45,212 bases of DNA from Gemmatimonadota bacterium. GTDB lineage: Bacteria > Gemmatimonadota > Gemmatimonadetes > Gemmatimonadales > Gemmatimonadaceae. The stretch is from contig JAHFCU010000015.1 of the NCBI GenBank assembly GCA_023249305.1, positions 1,162 to 46,373 of the forward strand. Reading direction: 5' to 3'. The notes beneath the pieces are model-generated. The model did no database searches. It was not told the origin of the DNA and worked only from the letters and a program-made list of their open reading frames with translations. The translations under genes were made by a program, and so were the position numbers. Positions 1-8,973 of the stretch are shown here, one piece after another; the first letter of the stretch is position 1, and every line of letters begins with the position of its first letter.

Positions 1-1046
1 AGGTAGCCCGGGCTCCATGTGTCGAAGCTCCCATGCGCGAACACACCGGGCATTCCGAAGCGGGTCATCTCCTGCACGTTGTTCCAGCCGATCATCTGCC
101 ACTCGTTGCTGAGCAGCGGATCGAGCCAAGCGTTGTACGGGCCGTCGCCGACGGTGTTGTCGTACAGGTAAGCCACCGACTCGTGCAGGTCGTGCAACAC
201 CTGCGCCTTCCAGCCGACGTACGTGTTGAGCACGTTCTGCGTGAGCTTGAGCGTCATGCCCATCGCGTCGCGGTTGTTGTCGTGCGCGACGTAGTGGCCC
301 CAGTAGATCAGGTTCGGCACGGTCTCGCCGGGATGCTTCACCCGCCAGTTGTAGATGTCCACCATCCGATCACGGCCGTCCACTTCGACAATGGGCGTGA
401 TGAGCGTGATCAGGTTGTTGCGGATGTGCTTTACGTACGGGCTTTCATCCACCGCAAGGCGGTAGGCGAGCTCCATCAGTGCCGTGGGCGCGCCGGCTTC
501 GCCGCTGTGAATCGTCCCCGTGATGTAGTAGACCGGCGCCACATCGGCCACGATCTTCGCGGCCTCGGCGTCATTCATGTTGATGGTGCGCGGGTCGGCG
601 AGCTTTGCGAGCTTCGCCCTGTTTCCCTCGAGCTTGGCCATCAGCGCGTCGCTCGCGACGGCCACGGCAATCATCTCGCGCCCTTCTTCCGAGGTGCCGA
701 TCGAGACCACCTTCACGCGCGGTGAGCTCTTGGCGAGCAGGCGCATGTAGTCGTACACCTCTTTCGAATACGGCAGTTTGGTGGGCGCGCCGGCGATGTC
801 GCCGAGGACTGCCTTGGGCGTCGGCACCGTCTTGCTCGCCGGGAGGTAATCCACGAGCGGCGAAAGGAAGAACGGCTCGGTGGTGTATTCCTTGATCTTC
901 TTGGTGTATTCCTCGTCAATCGGCCGGCTGGGCGCGCGTCCGGGGCGCGACTCAATGGATGCGGTGGCCTGGGCGAGGGCGGTGCCAGCGTGCGACGTGG
1001 TGAGCAACAGGAACAGTGAACCGGCAAGACGGCAGAAGCGGGTCAT
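1..1046 (-). CDS. M14 family zinc carboxypeptidase, C-terminus cut by window edge
   Basis: Reading the minus strand from the ATG at 1046 gives an open frame that runs off the left edge, about 348 codons. It starts with a signal peptide (MTRFCRLAGSLFLLL, then an Ala-rich region ending ALAQA), so the enzyme is exported. HSGEAG about 180 residues in is the HxxE zinc-binding motif of M14 peptidases. HDNNRD and HDLHES follow, matching the substrate-binding Asn-Arg and the third zinc ligand region. The family removes C-terminal amino acids from peptides; substrate is unknown here. The gene is divergent from the hydrolase at 1318. The catalytic Glu near the C-terminus lies outside the window, so activity cannot be judged. 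Confidence 0.88.
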   Translation of the reverse strand, partial: MTRFCRLAGSLFLLLTTSHAGTALAQATASIESRPGRAPSRPIDEEYTKKIKEYTTEPFFLSPLVDYLPASKTVPTPKAVLGDIAGAPTKLPYSKEVYDYMRLLAKSSPRVKVVSIGTSEEGREMIAVAVASDALMAKLEGNRAKLAKLADPRTINMNDAEAAKIVADVAPVYYITGTIHSGEAGAPTALMELAYRLAVDESPYVKHIRNNLITLITPIVEVDGRDRMVDIYNWRVKHPGETVPNLIYWGHYVAHDNNRDAMGMTLKLTQNVLNTYVGWKAQVLHDLHESVAYLYDNTVGDGPYNAWLDPLLSNEWQMIGWNNVQEMTRFGMPGVFAHGSFDTWSPGY

Positions 1047-1317
1047 CGGAGCCCTCGGCGGGCGAGTGGCGTGGTGAACACGGTGGAATGGGGCGGCTCA
1101 AGAATGGGGTCTCTTCGCGCCCGACAGAAGAGGGTACGCGTTACCTGCCTCGAAGGTTCGTGGCGCACCGAGTGCGGGTCCGCGATGACGCCTTGCGGCG
1201 ACAGAGCCGAGGCGACTACCGCATGTTTCGCATGTTCGCCACATTCGCCCGGTGTCGCCCCCGGCCGACGTTGCCACATTCACATCGCCCCCGAGACCAC
1301 TTTCACCCGGAGTTGAC

Positions 1318-2769
1318 GTGCAGGTCGCCAAGCACTCTGTTGTCGCCGTCGCCCGTCTTGTTGTGGCCGGCACCATAATAGCGTTCTCCTCGCCGCGCCT
1401 GGCTCGAGGCCAGTTCCCTGCAGCCTCGGCGTCGGCCATTGACACGCTGTACTCAGCCTATGCGCACTCTGGATCGCCGGGATGCGCGGTCGGCGTCTAC
1501 CAGAACGGCAACGTTGCGTTTGCGCGCGGCTACGGCTTCGCCAATCTCACGCACGACGTCCCCATCACCCCGGCGACGCGCTTCACCGTGGGCTCGGTCT
1601 CCAAGCAGTTCACGGCGGCCAGCATCGCGCTGCTCGTGCGCGCCGGTCGCATCGGTCTCGACGACGACGTCCGCAAGTACATCCCCGAGCTGCCCGCGTA
1701 CGATACGCCGATTCGCGTGCGCCACCTCGTGCATCACACGAGCGGACTGCGCGACTTCTGGGAGTTGGTCGGGCTAGCCGGCATGCGCTACGACGACGGG
1801 TACGCCACGGCTGACATGCTCGGGCTCGCCGCGCGGCAGAAAGCGCTCAACTTCATCCCTGGCGCCGAGTACCGGTACAGCAACACCGGCTACCTCGCGC
1901 TCGGCGTCATCGTGCAGCGCGTCACGGGGCAGTCGTTGCGCCGATTCGCCGATTCGGCGCTGTTCGCCCCACTTGGCATGCGCGAGACGTTCTTCCTCGA
2001 TGACCACTCCGAGGTCGTCACTGGGCGCGCCAGTGCGTACTCGCCCACCGGGCGCGGATGGAAGGTGGACGTCTGGAACAACGACCTCGTCGGCCAGGGC
2101 GGGATCGTGACCACGCTGGCTGATTTGCAGAGGTGGGACGAGAACTTCTACAGTGCGCAGCTTGGTGGACGAGAGTTCATCGAGCTCCTCCAGTCCACCG
2201 AACCATTCACTAGCGGCGGCACCAACGATTACGCCTTCGGACTCACGATCCAGTCGTATCGTGGCCAGCGGCTCGTGCAGCACACCGGTTCCACGGGGGG
2301 CTATCGCGCCGCGCTATATCGCTTCCCCGCGTCGCATACCAGCGTCGCCATGCTATGCAACGCGAGCACCGTTAACACCGGCACACTCGCGCTGCGCATC
2401 GCGGATATCGTCTTGCGAGAGTCGCTGGGCCCGACATCACCTGTCGTCGCCGGTGGGCCGCGAGCGAGGAGGCCGGGCAGCGGATCGCCGCGTCCCGCGG
2501 AACATGCGGCGATCGTCGGTCGCTACGCGAGTACTGAACTGAACGACGCCGTTTGGGAGATTACCGCCGGCGACGGCAATTCGCCGTTGCAGCTCCGGCG
2601 TCCGCGGGCGGCCGTCACCACTCTGGCTCCGACCGACAGCGCGTATCAGTACACCGACAGTTCCGGGCTCGTGCTGCAGTTCGACCTGCCGGTGCGCGGG
2701 CGTACGCTAGGCTTCCATTTGGACGGCAACCGCGTGTCGAAGATCCAGTTCACACGGGTGAAGCCGTAG
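1318..2769 (+). CDS. Serine hydrolase, beta-lactamase (class C/PBP4*) fold, secreted
   Basis: I chose the GTG at 1318 because GGAG at 1309-1312 lies 5 bases upstream and a hydrophobic signal peptide follows directly; the frame stays open upstream to 1252. The protein has the three active-site motifs of the family: SVSK (SxxK, nucleophile Ser and general base Lys), YSN (YxN), and HTGSTGGY (HxG). A C-terminal lipocalin-like extension of about 110 residues follows the catalytic domain, as in many such hydrolases. Members act as D-aminopeptidases, esterases or DD-peptidases, so beta-lactam resistance should not be assumed. It resembles the protein at 31913 closely around the active site (DDDVRKYIPELP is shared), so the two are paralogues. 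Confidence 0.9.
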   Translation: MQVAKHSVVAVARLVVAGTIIAFSSPRLARGQFPAASASAIDTLYSAYAHSGSPGCAVGVYQNGNVAFARGYGFANLTHDVPITPATRFTVGSVSKQFTAASIALLVRAGRIGLDDDVRKYIPELPAYDTPIRVRHLVHHTSGLRDFWELVGLAGMRYDDGYATADMLGLAARQKALNFIPGAEYRYSNTGYLALGVIVQRVTGQSLRRFADSALFAPLGMRETFFLDDHSEVVTGRASAYSPTGRGWKVDVWNNDLVGQGGIVTTLADLQRWDENFYSAQLGGREFIELLQSTEPFTSGGTNDYAFGLTIQSYRGQRLVQHTGSTGGYRAALYRFPASHTSVAMLCNASTVNTGTLALRIADIVLRESLGPTSPVVAGGPRARRPGSGSPRPAEHAAIVGRYASTELNDAVWEITAGDGNSPLQLRRPRAAVTTLAPTDSAYQYTDSSGLVLQFDLPVRGRTLGFHLDGNRVSKIQFTRVKP

Positions 2770-2795
2770 GGGCCGGCGGTGCAGGGCGATGGCGA

Positions 2796-3296
2796 TCAGT
2801 GCCTACCCGTAGCCGGCTGTGGATGCGACGTGTTGCCGGAGACGATCTTCCATCCCGTCGGCAAGCTGGCCCAGACGCCCACGAACACACCCGCCACGCG
2901 CGTGGTGTCGGCCTTCTTGCCGACATACATCTCGCGGTACGGTGTCGTGACCAAGGCCAGGCCCGGGCCGAGCGCGCTCACGCGTTGATCGAGCCAGGTT
3001 AGCTCTGTGTGGATCAGCGTCGCCGAGAAGTCCTTGATGAATCGCTCAAGCGAATCGGCGGAGGTGAAGGGAATCTCGCCGTCGGCCGTCCAGATGAATC
3101 GGTCGCTGCGTTCGAGATACGGGAGCCAGACGGTGAAGTCCTTGGCGGTGACGTCCTTCGCGATCGTCGTCATTACGGTGCGAACGCTATCTGCGATCGC
3201 CGCGCGCCGCTCGACGCTCAGCTCACCCGTGGTCGCTGGCTTGCACGCGACTAGCACGATGCCGAGCAGTGGAAGGCTTCGGCCGATGCGTTTCAT
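2796..3296 (-). CDS. DUF4440/NTF2-like lipoprotein
   Basis: The ATG at 3296 is preceded by AGGGGG, and the N-terminus MKRIGRSLPLLGIVLVAC is a lipoprotein signal with lipobox LVAC, so the mature protein is probably lipid-anchored. The remaining 150 residues look like a small NTF2/SnoaL-type (DUF4440) domain with typical W and F spacing (FTVWLPYLERSDRF, GWKIVSGNTS). Such domains often bind small ligands or are orphan secreted proteins; no catalytic motif is visible. It is convergent with the hydrolase at 1318 with stops 26 bases apart. Assignment rests on size and fold pattern only. Confidence 0.7.
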   Translation of the reverse strand: MKRIGRSLPLLGIVLVACKPATTGELSVERRAAIADSVRTVMTTIAKDVTAKDFTVWLPYLERSDRFIWTADGEIPFTSADSLERFIKDFSATLIHTELTWLDQRVSALGPGLALVTTPYREMYVGKKADTTRVAGVFVGVWASLPTGWKIVSGNTSHPQPATGRH

Positions 3297-3509
3297 ATCG
3301 AACCCCCTGAACACGCGTGAACACGCGGGGGGCCGCAGGACGCTTTCCGGGCCGCGGGATCTCGGCCCAGACTTCGAACATTGCGCCTTCCCGGGGAACA
3401 CGCAACTCGGCCCGTGAAGCCCTCAGGCGCACGGCGTCTCCTAGCCGCTCCCACCTGGCGGGCATAGCTTCGATTGATTGCCCCCCGCCTGTCGCACGAG
3501 GTCTTTCCC

Positions 3510-5879
3510 TTGGGCGTAGACCCGCGGGCACAACTGGAGCAGGCGCTCCATGACCGCTACCGCCTCGAGCGCGAACTCGGCGCCGGCGGAATGGCCACGG
3601 TCTATCTTGCGCATGATCTCAAGCACGACCGGCCCGTCGCCATCAAGGTCATGCGGGAAGACATCGCCGAATCGCTCGGCAAGGAACGCTTCCTGCGCGA
3701 GATCAAGATGGCGGCTCGCGTGCAGCATCCCCACGTGCTGCCGCTGTACGACTCGGGCATCGCGGGCGACGCGCTCTACTACGTGATGCCGTTCGTTGAC
3801 GGGCCGTCGCTTCGCCAGTGGATCGCCGGCGGCGCGCGCCTTCCGCTCACCAACGCGATTCGCATCCTGCGCGACACAGCCTACGCACTGGCCGAGGCGC
3901 ATTCGCACGGCATCGTGCATCGCGACCTCAAGCCTGAGAACATTCTGCTCACCGGACAGTCGGCGGTTGTTGCGGACTTCGGTGTCGCGAAAGCACTGAG
4001 CGCCGCTACGACAATCGAACCCGGCGGCACGCTCACGCGGGCGGGTGGCGCCATTGGCACGCCCGCGTATATGGCCCCCGAGCAAGCAGCGGGTGACACG
4101 ATTGATGAACGCGCCGACCTCTACGCGTGGGGACTCATCGCGTACGAGTTGCTCTCGGGAGCGCATCCGTTTGGCGGGAAGACGAGCGCACAGGCGTTAC
4201 TGTCCGCGCAGCTTGCGGAGAAGCCACAGCCGCTCGGGCAAGGATCACCGGATGTTCCGGCAAGCATCACAGCCCTCGTAATGAAGTGTCTTGAGAAGGA
4301 TCCGGCGGCACGGCCGCAGACCGCCAATGACCTTCTACACACGTTGGAGTCGGTGGCGACGCCTTCCGGCGAGCGTCCCGGCGTCGGGCACGGCGACAAT
4401 AGTCAGTCACGTCGAGTGCGTTTCGCGTGGATTGGCGGCGCAACGCTCGCGCTTCTCGCGATGGCATTCATTGTGCGCCGTGCGAACACCCCGGCAACTC
4501 CGCCACACCCGCGCATTGCCGTGCTGTCGTTCGAAAACGTCAGCGGTGACACGGCGGTCGAGTACTTCGCCGACGGCATCTCCGACGAAGTCTCCGACAT
4601 GCTGCAGCGCATGCCGCAGCTGACGGTGGTGTCGCGACTGTCGGCGAAGACCTTCAAGGGAACGAAGGCAACGCCTGCTGAGATTGGGGCAAAACTCGGC
4701 GTCGAGTATCTACTTGATGGCTCGGTGCGGCGCTCCGGCAACAAGATGCGGGTCAATGTGCACCTCGTGTCGGTGGCTACGGGCGCAGCGGTGGGAGCCC
4801 CGCTCTCCTACGATCGCAACGTGACCGACGCGGTCGCGGTGCAGGAGGAGATCGCGATCGCCGTCGCGCAAGAACTCCAGGTGCAGTTCCCCAATCGCGC
4901 GGCGATGTCGCCTGGCCGACCGCCAAAGGACCCGGCGGCCTATGACCTGGTGCTGCAAGCCAATCAACTCGTCAGGAGGCCAGAGGAGACATCGCTGCGA
5001 TCGGCGCTGGCTCTGTACAAGCGCGCGATTGCTCTTGACAGCAACTATGCGCGCGCCTGGGGTGGGGTGGGCCTCGCTTGGTGGGGGCTCGCTGATGTCT
5101 ACGTGCGGTCGTCCGTCGCGTACGATTCCGGTCAGCAGGCAGCTACGATTGCGATCCGGAAGGATAGCACCCTTGCGCTTGGTTACGCACTGCTCGGGCA
5201 CGCGCAGTGGGTGCTTGCGCACGACTGGGGTGGCGCGGAACGGTCGTTCCGTCGTGCGATGGAACTCGAGCCGAGGTCGCCCGACGTACTCTTCATGAAC
5301 TCCATCTTCCTGGTCGGCGTCGGCCGCACCGAAGAGGCGCTGTCACAGGCTGACCTGGGTGTGGCGCTTGATCCGCTCTCTCTGTTCAATAGTTGGTGGA
5401 AGGAGACCCTTTATTACGAGGCCCGCCGCTGGGATGACGTTCTTGCCCAGCACAAGCACACGGAGCGATTGGGGCCGCCGTTCGACTACTGGGAGATCAC
5501 GTACGCGGCTGCCCTGCGGGAAAAGGGGAGATACGCCGAGGCTATTGCTGCGTACGATTCCGCGGAAGCACGGACGCACCGGCCGTGGCACGGGCTCGCG
5601 GTGACCTACGCACGCATGGGACGCACAGCCAACGCGCGACGTGTGATTGCGAAGCTCGAGGCCCTCACAAAGCGCGAGCACGTTCTGCCCGATGCGTTGG
5701 CAATGGCATACGCCTCACTCGGCGACGTGCCGAACGCGATTCGTTGGCTCGAACAGGCGCTCGAGCAGAAGTCGTCAGGTGTGTGGAACCTCCGCTCGAC
5801 GGAGTATGATCCGATCCGCGAAGATCCACGATTTCAGGATATCCTGAAACGATCGGGATTGCCGATGGTGAAGCCGTGA
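3510..5879 (+). CDS. Serine/threonine protein kinase with TolB/FlgO-like domain and TPRs
   Basis: A Hanks-type kinase occupies about the first 285 residues: GAGGMATVY glycine loop, Lys of AIKVM, HRDLKPEN catalytic loop near residue 137, DFG near 157, and APE. A membrane segment (FAWIGGATLALLAMAFIV) lies near residue 305. After it comes a TolB/FlgO-like domain beginning PRIAVLSFENVSGD, then TPR-like helices to the end. The kinase is therefore cytoplasmic and the TPR part periplasmic. The TTG at 3510 was chosen because GAGG at 3498-3501 lies 8 bases upstream and LGVDPRAQLEQAL matches how related kinases begin; the frame is open to a TTG at 3474. The next gene follows within 70 bases and may be co-transcribed. 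Confidence 0.93.
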   Translation: MGVDPRAQLEQALHDRYRLERELGAGGMATVYLAHDLKHDRPVAIKVMREDIAESLGKERFLREIKMAARVQHPHVLPLYDSGIAGDALYYVMPFVDGPSLRQWIAGGARLPLTNAIRILRDTAYALAEAHSHGIVHRDLKPENILLTGQSAVVADFGVAKALSAATTIEPGGTLTRAGGAIGTPAYMAPEQAAGDTIDERADLYAWGLIAYELLSGAHPFGGKTSAQALLSAQLAEKPQPLGQGSPDVPASITALVMKCLEKDPAARPQTANDLLHTLESVATPSGERPGVGHGDNSQSRRVRFAWIGGATLALLAMAFIVRRANTPATPPHPRIAVLSFENVSGDTAVEYFADGISDEVSDMLQRMPQLTVVSRLSAKTFKGTKATPAEIGAKLGVEYLLDGSVRRSGNKMRVNVHLVSVATGAAVGAPLSYDRNVTDAVAVQEEIAIAVAQELQVQFPNRAAMSPGRPPKDPAAYDLVLQANQLVRRPEETSLRSALALYKRAIALDSNYARAWGGVGLAWWGLADVYVRSSVAYDSGQQAATIAIRKDSTLALGYALLGHAQWVLAHDWGGAERSFRRAMELEPRSPDVLFMNSIFLVGVGRTEEALSQADLGVALDPLSLFNSWWKETLYYEARRWDDVLAQHKHTERLGPPFDYWEITYAAALREKGRYAEAIAAYDSAEARTHRPWHGLAVTYARMGRTANARRVIAKLEALTKREHVLPDALAMAYASLGDVPNAIRWLEQALEQKSSGVWNLRSTEYDPIREDPRFQDILKRSGLPMVKP

Positions 5880-5947
5880 CGACGCACGTCTCGGCACTGT
5901 GCTTTGTGACTCGTTGTCGCCTGACCGGACCAACACAGAGGCTCACA

Positions 5948-6457
5948 ATGAAAGTAATTCGCACCAGTATCTCCTGCCTCGCTCTCGCAACCGCAATGGC
6001 CTGCGCACCGAAAGCGCTCGAACTCGCGCCGGCGTCACCCGCCGATGTGGCGGTGATAGCGAAGATCGTCGCCACTTTCGATAGCTGCGCCCGTGTCGGC
6101 GCCGCCGATGTGCTGATGACCTATGTAACCTCTGACGTCGTGGCCTTCATGCCGGACCAGCCGGCGCTCGTTGGTAAGGAAGCGATGCTCGCGTCGTATC
6201 GGGCACTTTACGCCGCGTTCACCTTGGACATGCACCACGCGCCAATCGAAACGCATGTCGTAGGCAGCCTCCTCGTGCACCGGGGAGACGCCACGGGCAC
6301 GATCACGCCGAAGGCGGGCGGCGCGCTGATGCAGTTCAACAACAAGTACCTAATGCTCTTCCGTCGGCAGGTTGACGGATCGTTGAAGCTCTGGCGAGTG
6401 GCGGCGAACTCGAACATCCCGCCCGCACCGCCACCGGCTGTACCGAAGAAGAAGTAG
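5948..6457 (+). CDS. DUF4440/SnoaL-like lipoprotein
   Basis: The ATG at 5948 opens a lipoprotein signal (MKVIRTSISCLALATAMAC) with the lipobox Cys at residue 18; the upstream in-frame stretch back to 5876 overlaps the kinase stop and is less likely translated. The mature part is a SnoaL/DUF4440-type domain: an N-terminal helix, then TYVTSDVVAFMPDQPALVGKEAM, typical of this fold, and a C-terminal strand ending SLKLWRVAANSN before a Pro-rich tail and KKK. These domains are used as isomerases, kinase-associated domains or ligand binders. Here the position right behind a sensor-like kinase hints at a shared process but does not prove it. Confidence 0.72.
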   Translation: MKVIRTSISCLALATAMACAPKALELAPASPADVAVIAKIVATFDSCARVGAADVLMTYVTSDVVAFMPDQPALVGKEAMLASYRALYAAFTLDMHHAPIETHVVGSLLVHRGDATGTITPKAGGALMQFNNKYLMLFRRQVDGSLKLWRVAANSNIPPAPPPAVPKKK

Positions 6458-6597
6458 CGACGATGAAGCGGTGGTCCGGCTCGGGGAGTGAGCACCTCGA
6501 GCCGGTGCCCGCGCGGCGAAGAGACATTGCGTTTCATTGATTAGAATTATCGGATCAGCGTCCACGCCGGACGTCCAAATCCGAAGAAAACTCAATC

Positions 6598-7407
6598 ATG
6601 AACCGTCGCATCCTCTGGGCGCTTGCCGTCATCATCACGCTGGTCTCGGCCGTCTACCAGCGCATGACTGGCCCTACTTATCCCGCGCGCGGCTCAGTCA
6701 CCCTCGACGGCCAGTCGCTCAAGCTGCGGCTGACGCGTACCCACGGCGGGCCGGGTGATCAGCCCATCGCAATCGCCGTCACCGATGCGGCCATCACGGG
6801 CGAAGTGGCGTGGCGTCGCTACCCGACACAGGACGCGTGGCAAATGTTGCCGCTCGTGCGCGACGGCGACACGCTGCGCGCGGCGCTGCCGCATCAGCCC
6901 GTCGCCGGCAAACTCGAGTACCAGTTGCACCTGCGCCGCGGCGCCGAAGCGGCCGTCTTCCCCGCGCGTCCTGCGATCACGCGATTCCGCAATGCGGTCC
7001 CGGCCTACGTGTTGATCCCGCACATCAGCGCGATGTTCTTCTTCATGCTCTTCTCCACCATCGCCGGACTCGGCGCGCTCAGCCGCTCGCCGAAGGCGCG
7101 GCGCGATGCGTATGTGGGCGTCGTGTTGCTTGGCATCGGTGGCTTCGTGCTCGGTCCGCTCATGCAGTACATCGCCTTCGGCGACTGGTGGACCGGCATT
7201 CCATTTGGGTGGGACCTCACGGACAACAAGACGCTTCTCGCCGCCATCGCGTGGGCGTTGGCACTCTGGCGAATGCGCGGCCAGCGAGACGCACGCATCG
7301 CGATCACCGTGGCCGCTGCGGTCACGCTCATCGTCTTCGCGATTCCCCACAGCGCCTGGGGATCGGAAGTGAAGTGGGATCAGCTGCCGGCAAGCAACGC
7401 GCGCTGA
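6598..7407 (+). CDS. Hypothetical membrane protein
   Basis: I do not recognise a family. The 269-residue product starts with a membrane anchor (ILWALAVIITLVSAV), followed by a soluble region of about 110 residues with beta-strand pattern (GSVTLDGQSLKLRL, GKLEYQLHLRR), probably outside the cytoplasm. Then come four membrane segments: VLIPHISAMFFFMLFSTIAG, VVLLGIGGFVLGPLMQYI, LLAAIAWALALWRM and IAITVAAAVTLIVFAI. It ends close (22 bases) to the convergent gene at 7430. Function unknown. Confidence 0.75.
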   Translation: MNRRILWALAVIITLVSAVYQRMTGPTYPARGSVTLDGQSLKLRLTRTHGGPGDQPIAIAVTDAAITGEVAWRRYPTQDAWQMLPLVRDGDTLRAALPHQPVAGKLEYQLHLRRGAEAAVFPARPAITRFRNAVPAYVLIPHISAMFFFMLFSTIAGLGALSRSPKARRDAYVGVVLLGIGGFVLGPLMQYIAFGDWWTGIPFGWDLTDNKTLLAAIAWALALWRMRGQRDARIAITVAAAVTLIVFAIPHSAWGSEVKWDQLPASNAR

Positions 7408-7429
7408 CGGAGTCGCCGCAAGCGCGGCA

Positions 7430-8953
7430 TCACTTCGTCCAGATCACGATCGAGCCGCAGGCGGTGCGCCAGCCCGAAAATTGGATCGGCACCGTGGCTT
7501 CGGTGTAGACCTCCACCGCCGCGATGTTCCTCGGCTGCAGGAAGCTGTCGAGGTTATCCGCGGAAAGAGCGCGAAACTGCTGGCCGTCAATGAAGAAGTC
7601 TGGCGAGCACCATTCTCCCGCTCCGCGGCGCATCAGAATCAGTCGCTCCAAGCTGAGAGCCCCTGCGTTGAGAGTCGCCGTGGAGTCTATGACGAGGTCC
7701 GTGGTGATATTCGCTTCATTGAACACCGTATCGGCGGCATAGCCAAGACGTAAGCCCGGTACCGACCGGAGCAGATCCGACACCGTGAGAGGAGCGCGGC
7801 GTTCAATCTCCTGCTCCGTGATATATCGCCCCGCACTCGAGCGGCGCCGATCCGTGAAACCGCTCTGGTGGCGGTCAGCAACACGGAACGCCGTGACCTT
7901 CACCGTGTCGAGCATCGCCCGGAAGGTGGACAGCGTGACGCGAACGGGCCCCGCGTGTGCGATGACATCCACGGGACGACGCACCGCGTAGTACCCCACG
8001 GCGCGCACCTCGAGCAAGCGTGTCCCCGTCGGTGAGTTTGCCAGCGTCCATTCGCCGCGCTCGTTCACGCGCGCTACAGGGCCGTCGACGATGCGAACCA
8101 GCGCGCCGGCCAGCGGCCGGCCGCCGTCAGCCGCTGTCACCGTGCCGTTCAACCGACCTTCGCCAAGTCGCAGGCGGCGCGGCGCGTGCGCCATTGTGTC
8201 GGCTCGCGAGAGACTGTCGGCTGGGAGCACCGTGCGCGAGCGCCCAAGATAAACGTCCTGCCGCATGAAGCCAACGGCGGGCATGTCGGTTTCGAACACA
8301 TCGGAACTGTCGGCGCCGCTGCGCGCACCTAGCAGCATCGAACCGGCACTTGGCACATCGCAGAGAGCGAACCATCCATTCGCCCCGGTCGTGACCGTCA
8401 CGCGCGGCCGGCGACTGCTGACGAGGCCCCGTTCGAACGTGAGTTCGAGCCACTCGACCGTTACCGTGGCGCCTTCGACTGGTGCGCGGTCCGCCGCGCC
8501 GCGTACCGTGCCGATGACAACGGCGCCGCCACTTGCGCCCTTCTGCCGTGGAACACCGCAGATCGCCGCGCGCATCCGGTCAGCCGATGGAATGGCCAAG
8601 TCGGCGCGCAACGTGCGCTGGCGGCTTATCTGGATCTCCCGGACCGGCGCTTCCACGCCAAGCGAGTCGAGCAGCGGATGGAAGAAGCCCAGCGCGTAGC
8701 GTCCGATGGCAACATCGTCGAACGCGAACTGGCCCAGCGAATCCGCGATCACCGTGCGCGACGGGGCGGCCGCCGCCTCATGAGACACGAGTTGCACCCA
8801 CGCGCCGGCGAGCGGTGCACGGGCGATGCTGTCCCGCACCACACCACGCACTGTCGCGCCAACCGCGCGTGGTGTGGAATCGCGCACCTGCGCGGCCGCG
8901 CGGTGAACGAGTGCCGTGCACACGATGGAGAGAAGCAGGAGACGCCGAGCCAT
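7430..8953 (-). CDS. Secreted protein with carboxypeptidase-regulatory repeats and TonB-plug-like C-terminus
   Basis: ATG at 8953 with signal peptide (MARRLLLLSIVCTALVHRAAA). Three Ig-like carboxypeptidase-regulatory domains are visible: VRGVVRDSIARAPLAGAWVQL, VIGTVRGAADRAPVEGATV and NGTVTAADGGRPLAGALVRI. The C-terminus resembles a TonB-receptor plug (YITEQEIERRAPLTVSDLL, RSVPGLRL, then FFIDG) and ends GSIVIWTK. The protein stops where a receptor's barrel would begin. Four Cys sites (AAICG, ALCDV, WCSPDF, TACGS) match those of the neighbour at 8974, which suggests disulfides. It is the downstream member of a tandem pair on the minus strand. Function unknown: perhaps a partner of an outer-membrane receptor or a surface-anchored adhesin. 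Confidence 0.82.
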   Translation of the reverse strand: MARRLLLLSIVCTALVHRAAAQVRDSTPRAVGATVRGVVRDSIARAPLAGAWVQLVSHEAAAAPSRTVIADSLGQFAFDDVAIGRYALGFFHPLLDSLGVEAPVREIQISRQRTLRADLAIPSADRMRAAICGVPRQKGASGGAVVIGTVRGAADRAPVEGATVTVEWLELTFERGLVSSRRPRVTVTTGANGWFALCDVPSAGSMLLGARSGADSSDVFETDMPAVGFMRQDVYLGRSRTVLPADSLSRADTMAHAPRRLRLGEGRLNGTVTAADGGRPLAGALVRIVDGPVARVNERGEWTLANSPTGTRLLEVRAVGYYAVRRPVDVIAHAGPVRVTLSTFRAMLDTVKVTAFRVADRHQSGFTDRRRSSAGRYITEQEIERRAPLTVSDLLRSVPGLRLGYAADTVFNEANITTDLVIDSTATLNAGALSLERLILMRRGAGEWCSPDFFIDGQQFRALSADNLDSFLQPRNIAAVEVYTEATVPIQFSGWRTACGSIVIWTK

Positions 8954-8973
8954 GGGGGACCGCCCTCCCGAAA